NCBI GenBank assembly: GCA_029256485.1
Contig: JAQSXU010000021.1
Location: 1-64,000, forward strand
Source: Clostridiaceae bacterium
GTDB lineage: Bacteria; Bacillota_A; Clostridia; Clostridiales; Clostridiaceae
DNA length: 64,000 nt
Direction of reading: 5' to 3'
The notes below the pieces were generated by a model. The model saw only the letters and a program-made list of their open reading frames with translations. It did not search any database and had not been told where the DNA came from. This document shows, one piece after another, positions 60,283-64,000 of the stretch; the stretch's first letter is position 1, and each line of letters starts with the position of its first letter. The position numbers were made by a program, and so were the translations under genes.

Positions 60283-62244
60283 ATGAGAAAGTTATTATGG
60301 AAGCCATCAAAAGAGTATATAAAAAATACGAATATGAACTCTTTTATGAGCTATGTAAATAAAAAATTTAATATTAAAATTAACGATTACCCAGCTTTGT
60401 ATAAATGGTCAATTAGTTTTCCAAAGGATTTTTGGGGTACTTTGTGGGACTTTTTAGATATAAAGTATTCTCAGCCTTATTCAACACCTGTAGATGATAT
60501 ATCAAAATTCCCAGGTGCCAGCTGGTTTGTAGGTGCAAAATTAAACTATGCTGAAAATATGCTTCGTTTCCCTTCCAGCTCTGCTGCTGCAATTATATTT
60601 AGAGGGGAAAATATAGTCAGGCAGGAAATAAGTCATAAGGAATTGTATGAACAGGTGGTGAGACTTGCTGAAGCACTTAGAAATGATGGAATAAAGCCAG
60701 GTGATACCATTGCTGCATATATGCCTAATGTACCTGAAACTGTAATAGCTATGCTTGCATGCTCTGCTGTAGGTGCTATTTGGTGTTCTTGCGCTACAGA
60801 TATCGGACCTCAGGCAGCCGTTGACAGACTTGGTCAGGTAAAACCCTCAGTTTTATTTACAACAGATGGGTATTTTTATAAGGGAAGATGTTTTGATGTC
60901 CTTGAAAATGTCAATCAGATTGTAAATGGAATTAATTCAATTAAAAGAGTGGTTATTTCACACTATGCCGGACATAGTTCTAAAGGCAGCCAAATATTAA
61001 ATGGTGTTTTGTTTGAAAAATATCTCACAAGCAATGTACCTGAGAATTTCAAGTTTGAGCAGCTTCCTTCAGAACATCCACTTGTGGTTATGTTTTCATC
61101 AGGTACCACAGGAAAGCCAAAATGTATGGTGCAGTCTTCTGCGGGCCTTTTAGTAAACCAGTTAAAGGAGTTAGTTTTGCAAAATGATGTGAAACCTTCT
61201 GACCGGATGCTCTATATTACCACCTGCAGCTGGATGATGTGGAATTGGCAGGCTGCGGTACTAGGCACAGGCGCATCAATAGTACTTTATGATGGAAACC
61301 CATCTTATCCAGATACATCAGCCATATGGAAGATATTAGAGGAAGAGAAAGTTACTATTTTCGGACTAAGTGCTAGTTATATACATGCCCTTATGGCTGA
61401 ACAATTTTCACCTAAAAAAGCTGCAGACCTTTCAGCTCTGAGAGCCATTTCTCAAACTGGCTCTGCACTTTCAGAAGATGGTTTTGACTATATCTACACA
61501 GAGATAAAGAAGGAATTGCATTTTAATTCAATTGCAGGGGGTACAGATATCAATGGATGTTTTTCTTCCGGAAATCCTATAAGTCCTGTTTACTCTGGAG
61601 AACTTCAAGGGGCTGGTCTTGGCATGAAGATAAATGCATATAATGAAAAAGGTGAGGCAATTAGAGATGAACAAGGTGAGCTTGTTTGTGAACTGCCAAC
61701 TCCATCAATGCCTCTAAAATTTTGGAATGATCCAGATAACAGCAAATATATGGATGCTTATTTTAGAGTGTACCCTGGCATTTGGCATCATGGCGATTAT
61801 GTTATGATACATTCTGAGACAGGTGGAATAACTTACTATGGAAGGTCAGATTCTGTATTAAAACCATCTGGGGTTAGAATTGGAACAGCTGAAATCTACA
61901 ATCAGGTTCAAAAAATTTCCCGAATTCAAGATAGCCTGGCAATAGGACAAAATTATAAGGGAGACCAAAGAATTATTTTATTTGTACAAACAAAAGATGG
62001 AATTACCCTTGATGAAAATTTAAAAATGGAGATAAAAAGAATTTTAAGACAAAATGCTTCTCCACGGCATGTTCCAGCTATAATTTTGCCTGTACCGGAT
62101 ATACCTAGGACATTAAATAATAAAAAGGTTGAAAGTGCTGTGACAAATATTATAAATGGTCGAAAAGTTACTAATAAAGATGCCTTAGCAAATCCCCAGT
62201 CACTTGATTATTTTGAAGAAATTTTGCATCAGTTAAGTGAATAA
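60283..62244 (+). CDS. Acetoacetyl-CoA synthetase (acetoacetate--CoA ligase)
   Basis: A 653-residue AMP-forming acyl-CoA synthetase of the AacS family, which makes acetoacetyl-CoA from acetoacetate, ATP and CoA. FSSGTTGKPKCMVQSSAG is the P-loop; GGTDINGCFSSGNPISPVY and GELQGAGLGMKINAYNEKGE are specific to AacS; HHGDYVMIHSETGGITYYGR carries the ATP-binding aspartate; PRTLNNKKVESAV near the end holds the catalytic lysine. The N-terminal ACAS_N region starts at KPSKEYIKNTNMNSFM. AGGGGGAG supports the ATG. It could feed ketone bodies or butyrate/poly-hydroxybutyrate carbon into metabolism. Confidence 0.92.
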   Translation: MRKLLWKPSKEYIKNTNMNSFMSYVNKKFNIKINDYPALYKWSISFPKDFWGTLWDFLDIKYSQPYSTPVDDISKFPGASWFVGAKLNYAENMLRFPSSSAAAIIFRGENIVRQEISHKELYEQVVRLAEALRNDGIKPGDTIAAYMPNVPETVIAMLACSAVGAIWCSCATDIGPQAAVDRLGQVKPSVLFTTDGYFYKGRCFDVLENVNQIVNGINSIKRVVISHYAGHSSKGSQILNGVLFEKYLTSNVPENFKFEQLPSEHPLVVMFSSGTTGKPKCMVQSSAGLLVNQLKELVLQNDVKPSDRMLYITTCSWMMWNWQAAVLGTGASIVLYDGNPSYPDTSAIWKILEEEKVTIFGLSASYIHALMAEQFSPKKAADLSALRAISQTGSALSEDGFDYIYTEIKKELHFNSIAGGTDINGCFSSGNPISPVYSGELQGAGLGMKINAYNEKGEAIRDEQGELVCELPTPSMPLKFWNDPDNSKYMDAYFRVYPGIWHHGDYVMIHSETGGITYYGRSDSVLKPSGVRIGTAEIYNQVQKISRIQDSLAIGQNYKGDQRIILFVQTKDGITLDENLKMEIKRILRQNASPRHVPAIILPVPDIPRTLNNKKVESAVTNIINGRKVTNKDALANPQSLDYFEEILHQLSE

Positions 62245-62250
62245 ATAATG

Positions 62251-62280
62251 GCAGCCTATAAGCTTTTACTTTTAGGCTGC
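62251..62280 (+). terminator. Hairpin after the synthetase gene
   Basis: GCAGCCTA pairs with TAGGCTGC; there is no good T run, so it is a moderate candidate. Confidence 0.5.
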
Positions 62281-62414
62281 TATAATCAAATTTAATGAAA
62301 AATTAACAGATTATGTGAAAATATGTTATAATAAGGTTATATATAGAAATATTGCGATATTCTTAAGGGGACGGCTTTTCAATACTCAGCATAAAAGAAA
62401 AGGAGTGAGTATTC

Positions 62415-63761
62415 GTGACTGGAAAGATAAGGCAAATCATTGATGAGATTATTGAAGAAAGGTCAAAAGGTAATCCTGCTATTACAGAGGTAACAAAAGC
62501 AAAATTGATACTAAAGGGGCTTAATCCCAGTAAATTTGATAGCTGTTCCTATGATGATCCAGTAATTATTGAAAAGCTTCTTGATATTGCGAAGCAGTTA
62601 AATGTAAACAATGTAATAAACAAAGAAATAAATATAAAATCAGCATTTTCAATAAAATGCTCAGAAAAAGAGGTTGTGCAGGATATTAAAAGTCAGTTAA
62701 ATTGCTGTAACCCCAAAATAGTGATTTTTTTTGCTTCATCTGATTTTAATCAGGACAGACTAAGTAAGCTAATGCAGGAGGCTTTTAATGATTCCATAGT
62801 GTTTGGATGCTCTACTGCTGGTGAAATAACCAGTGGAGAAGTGTTAACAAACTCAGCAGTAGCAATGGCCATCAGTTCAAATATTGTCTCTGATGTAAAA
62901 TTGGAAGTAGTTGAAAATATTAAAGAAAATCTTAGTTTAGAACAATCGTTTACTTCTTTAGAAAATTATTTTAATGAGAGCTTATATACAATGGATCCTT
63001 CAAAGTTTGTGGGTATAGTTTTAATTGATGGTTTAAGCATGAAGGAAGAAAAAATTATGGACTTAATAGGAAATAGAACTAATGTAAATTTTGTTGGAGG
63101 ATCAGCAGGGGATAATTTTAAATTTGTTAAAACCTATGTGTGCGCCAATGGGAAATCATACACAGATTCTACAATCCTTGCATTGCTGAAAATAAGCAAT
63201 AATGCTGAATTCAGTATTATTAAAACTCAAAGCTTTAAAGTTTTAGAGCCATTATTAATTGCTAATAAGGTTAATGAGGAAAATAGAGAAGTTATTGAAT
63301 TTAATAACAAACCTGCCGCTTTGTTCTATGCAGAGGCAGTTGGAGCAGCAAATATTGCAGAAGTTCCAAAATATTTTCCAACAAATCCTGTAGGACTGCT
63401 TATTGGAGAAAATGATTTATTTGTAAGAAGTCCACAGAAAATAAAAGGAACAAGTATGTTTTTTTACTGTAATATACTTGAAGGGATGGAAGTTAGATTA
63501 CTTGAATCTACAAACATTATTGAGGATACAAAGAGGACTGTTAAAAATAAAATTGATGAATTGGGACAAATTGACGGCATAATTAATTTTGATTGTATAG
63601 AAAGGTCATTTCAACTGAAGAAAAAGAACCTAGAAAAGCAATATGGCGAAATATTTAGTGATATTCCAACCATAGGATTTTCAACATATGGTGAAGAATT
63701 TATTGGCCATTTAAATCAAACAGCCACTATGCTGGTTTTTAAATCGAAGACAAATATGTGA
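62415..63761 (+). CDS. FIST domain sensor protein with N-terminal extension
   Basis: A 448-residue cytoplasmic protein starting at GTG after AAAGGAGTG. Residues 1-70 form a helical extension (IRQIIDEIIEERSKGNPAIT and KLILKGLNPSKFDS). FIST covers about 95-260, with VFGCSTAGEITSGEVLTNSA and FVGGSAGDNFKFVKTYV; FIST_C follows and ends in GFSTYGEEFIGHLNQTATML. It resembles the FIST protein at 29750 but is about 100 residues longer at the front. The next gene is a response regulator, so it may feed a phosphorelay rather than a chemoreceptor. Confidence 0.85.
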   Translation: MTGKIRQIIDEIIEERSKGNPAITEVTKAKLILKGLNPSKFDSCSYDDPVIIEKLLDIAKQLNVNNVINKEINIKSAFSIKCSEKEVVQDIKSQLNCCNPKIVIFFASSDFNQDRLSKLMQEAFNDSIVFGCSTAGEITSGEVLTNSAVAMAISSNIVSDVKLEVVENIKENLSLEQSFTSLENYFNESLYTMDPSKFVGIVLIDGLSMKEEKIMDLIGNRTNVNFVGGSAGDNFKFVKTYVCANGKSYTDSTILALLKISNNAEFSIIKTQSFKVLEPLLIANKVNEENREVIEFNNKPAALFYAEAVGAANIAEVPKYFPTNPVGLLIGENDLFVRSPQKIKGTSMFFYCNILEGMEVRLLESTNIIEDTKRTVKNKIDELGQIDGIINFDCIERSFQLKKKNLEKQYGEIFSDIPTIGFSTYGEEFIGHLNQTATMLVFKSKTNM

Positions 63762-63837
63762 ATACTTACAAATGATTCAATATATTATCATTTAAAGTAT
63801 CCACATATTCAAATATTCTTGAATGGAGTGACAAATT

Positions 63838-64000
63838 ATGAATAATGTGCAGGCTTCTTTAAGTCGGGCTAATGTACTTATTATTGATGATTCTTCTTCA
63901 AATGTTAAAATGTTGACAACTATATTTAATGACAGTAATTATAATGTAAGAAATATCCCGGAAAATGAATTAGTTTTTCAGTATTTGGGAGAAAACCCAA
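63838..64000 (+). CDS. Response regulator receiver protein (3' truncated by window)
   Basis: From ATG 63838 (GGAGTG upstream) 54 codons are visible to the window edge. NVLIIDDSSSNVKMLTTIFN is the start of a CheY-like receiver domain with the acidic pair Asp-Asp; the phosphorylation site and output domain lie outside. It starts 76 bases after the FIST gene and is probably in the same unit. What the output domain does cannot be told. Confidence 0.75.
   Translation, partial: MNNVQASLSRANVLIIDDSSSNVKMLTTIFNDSNYNVRNIPENELVFQYLGENP

Noticed and set aside
1..64000. CRISPR array, prophage, tRNA or rRNA genes
   Set aside because: No regularly spaced repeats, no phage structural or integrase genes, and no tRNA or rRNA signatures were seen on either strand.

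Overview
The window looks like chromosomal DNA of a low-GC, spore-forming anaerobe of the genus Clostridium or a close relative. Support comes from AT-rich genes with frequent TTG and GTG starts, strong AGGAGG ribosome sites, a clostridial-type spore photoproduct lyase, several chemoreceptors, a short ThiI without a rhodanese domain and a lysine riboswitch. No rRNA, tRNA, CRISPR array or intact prophage was seen.

Bases 1-8.4 kb are an accessory, decaying zone. It starts inside a WYL-domain regulator and holds a sugar O-acetyltransferase, a proline iminopeptidase-like hydrolase, a GC-rich foreign DUF1801 gene, and broken genes (RhuM-like, IS3-type transposase, chemoreceptor). Two short operons lie here: two NTF2-like proteins, then an NAD-dependent epimerase with an SDR. 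The first operon, the second operon and the two-component system at 8.5 kb are each preceded by a copy of the same 80-bp promoter-like element. This suggests one small regulon controlled by that two-component system, and it is the most novel signal in the window.

Bases 8.5-27 kb hold the DesK/NarL-type two-component system with a chemoreceptor, an ABC-2 exporter, an M50-like membrane protein, the NifS-ThiI pair for tRNA thiolation, a ferric-reductase-like membrane flavocytochrome divergent from a cytochrome b5-like lipoprotein, an MFS exporter, an esterase, a short MarR regulator with a DsbA/FrnE protein, and a surface-glycan group (UDP-galactopyranose mutase, glycosyltransferase, PAP2 protein).

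Bases 27-47.7 kb hold guanine deaminase and a HAD phosphatase, a FIST sensor with a soluble chemoreceptor, a two-component system divergent from a three-gene ABC exporter (the LnrJK/LnrLMN layout), and a Na+/K+-ATPase-like P-type ATPase followed by two TrkA/RCK proteins. After these come a DUF6323/DUF6179 pair with a frameshift, an AlkA-like glycosylase, spore photoproduct lyase and a transglutaminase-like protein.

Bases 47.7-64 kb hold a secreted glycosidase with cell-wall-binding repeats, a maltodextrin-type operon (LacI regulator, binding protein, two permeases, GH13 enzyme) with two identical operators, an ArsC-like protein and a hemolysin III-like protein. They continue with a lysine-riboswitch-controlled ABC transporter, acetoacetyl-CoA synthetase behind a perfect cre site, a second FIST protein and the start of a response regulator cut by the window end. 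Two copies of a palindromic MITE-like element flank the lysine transporter region.
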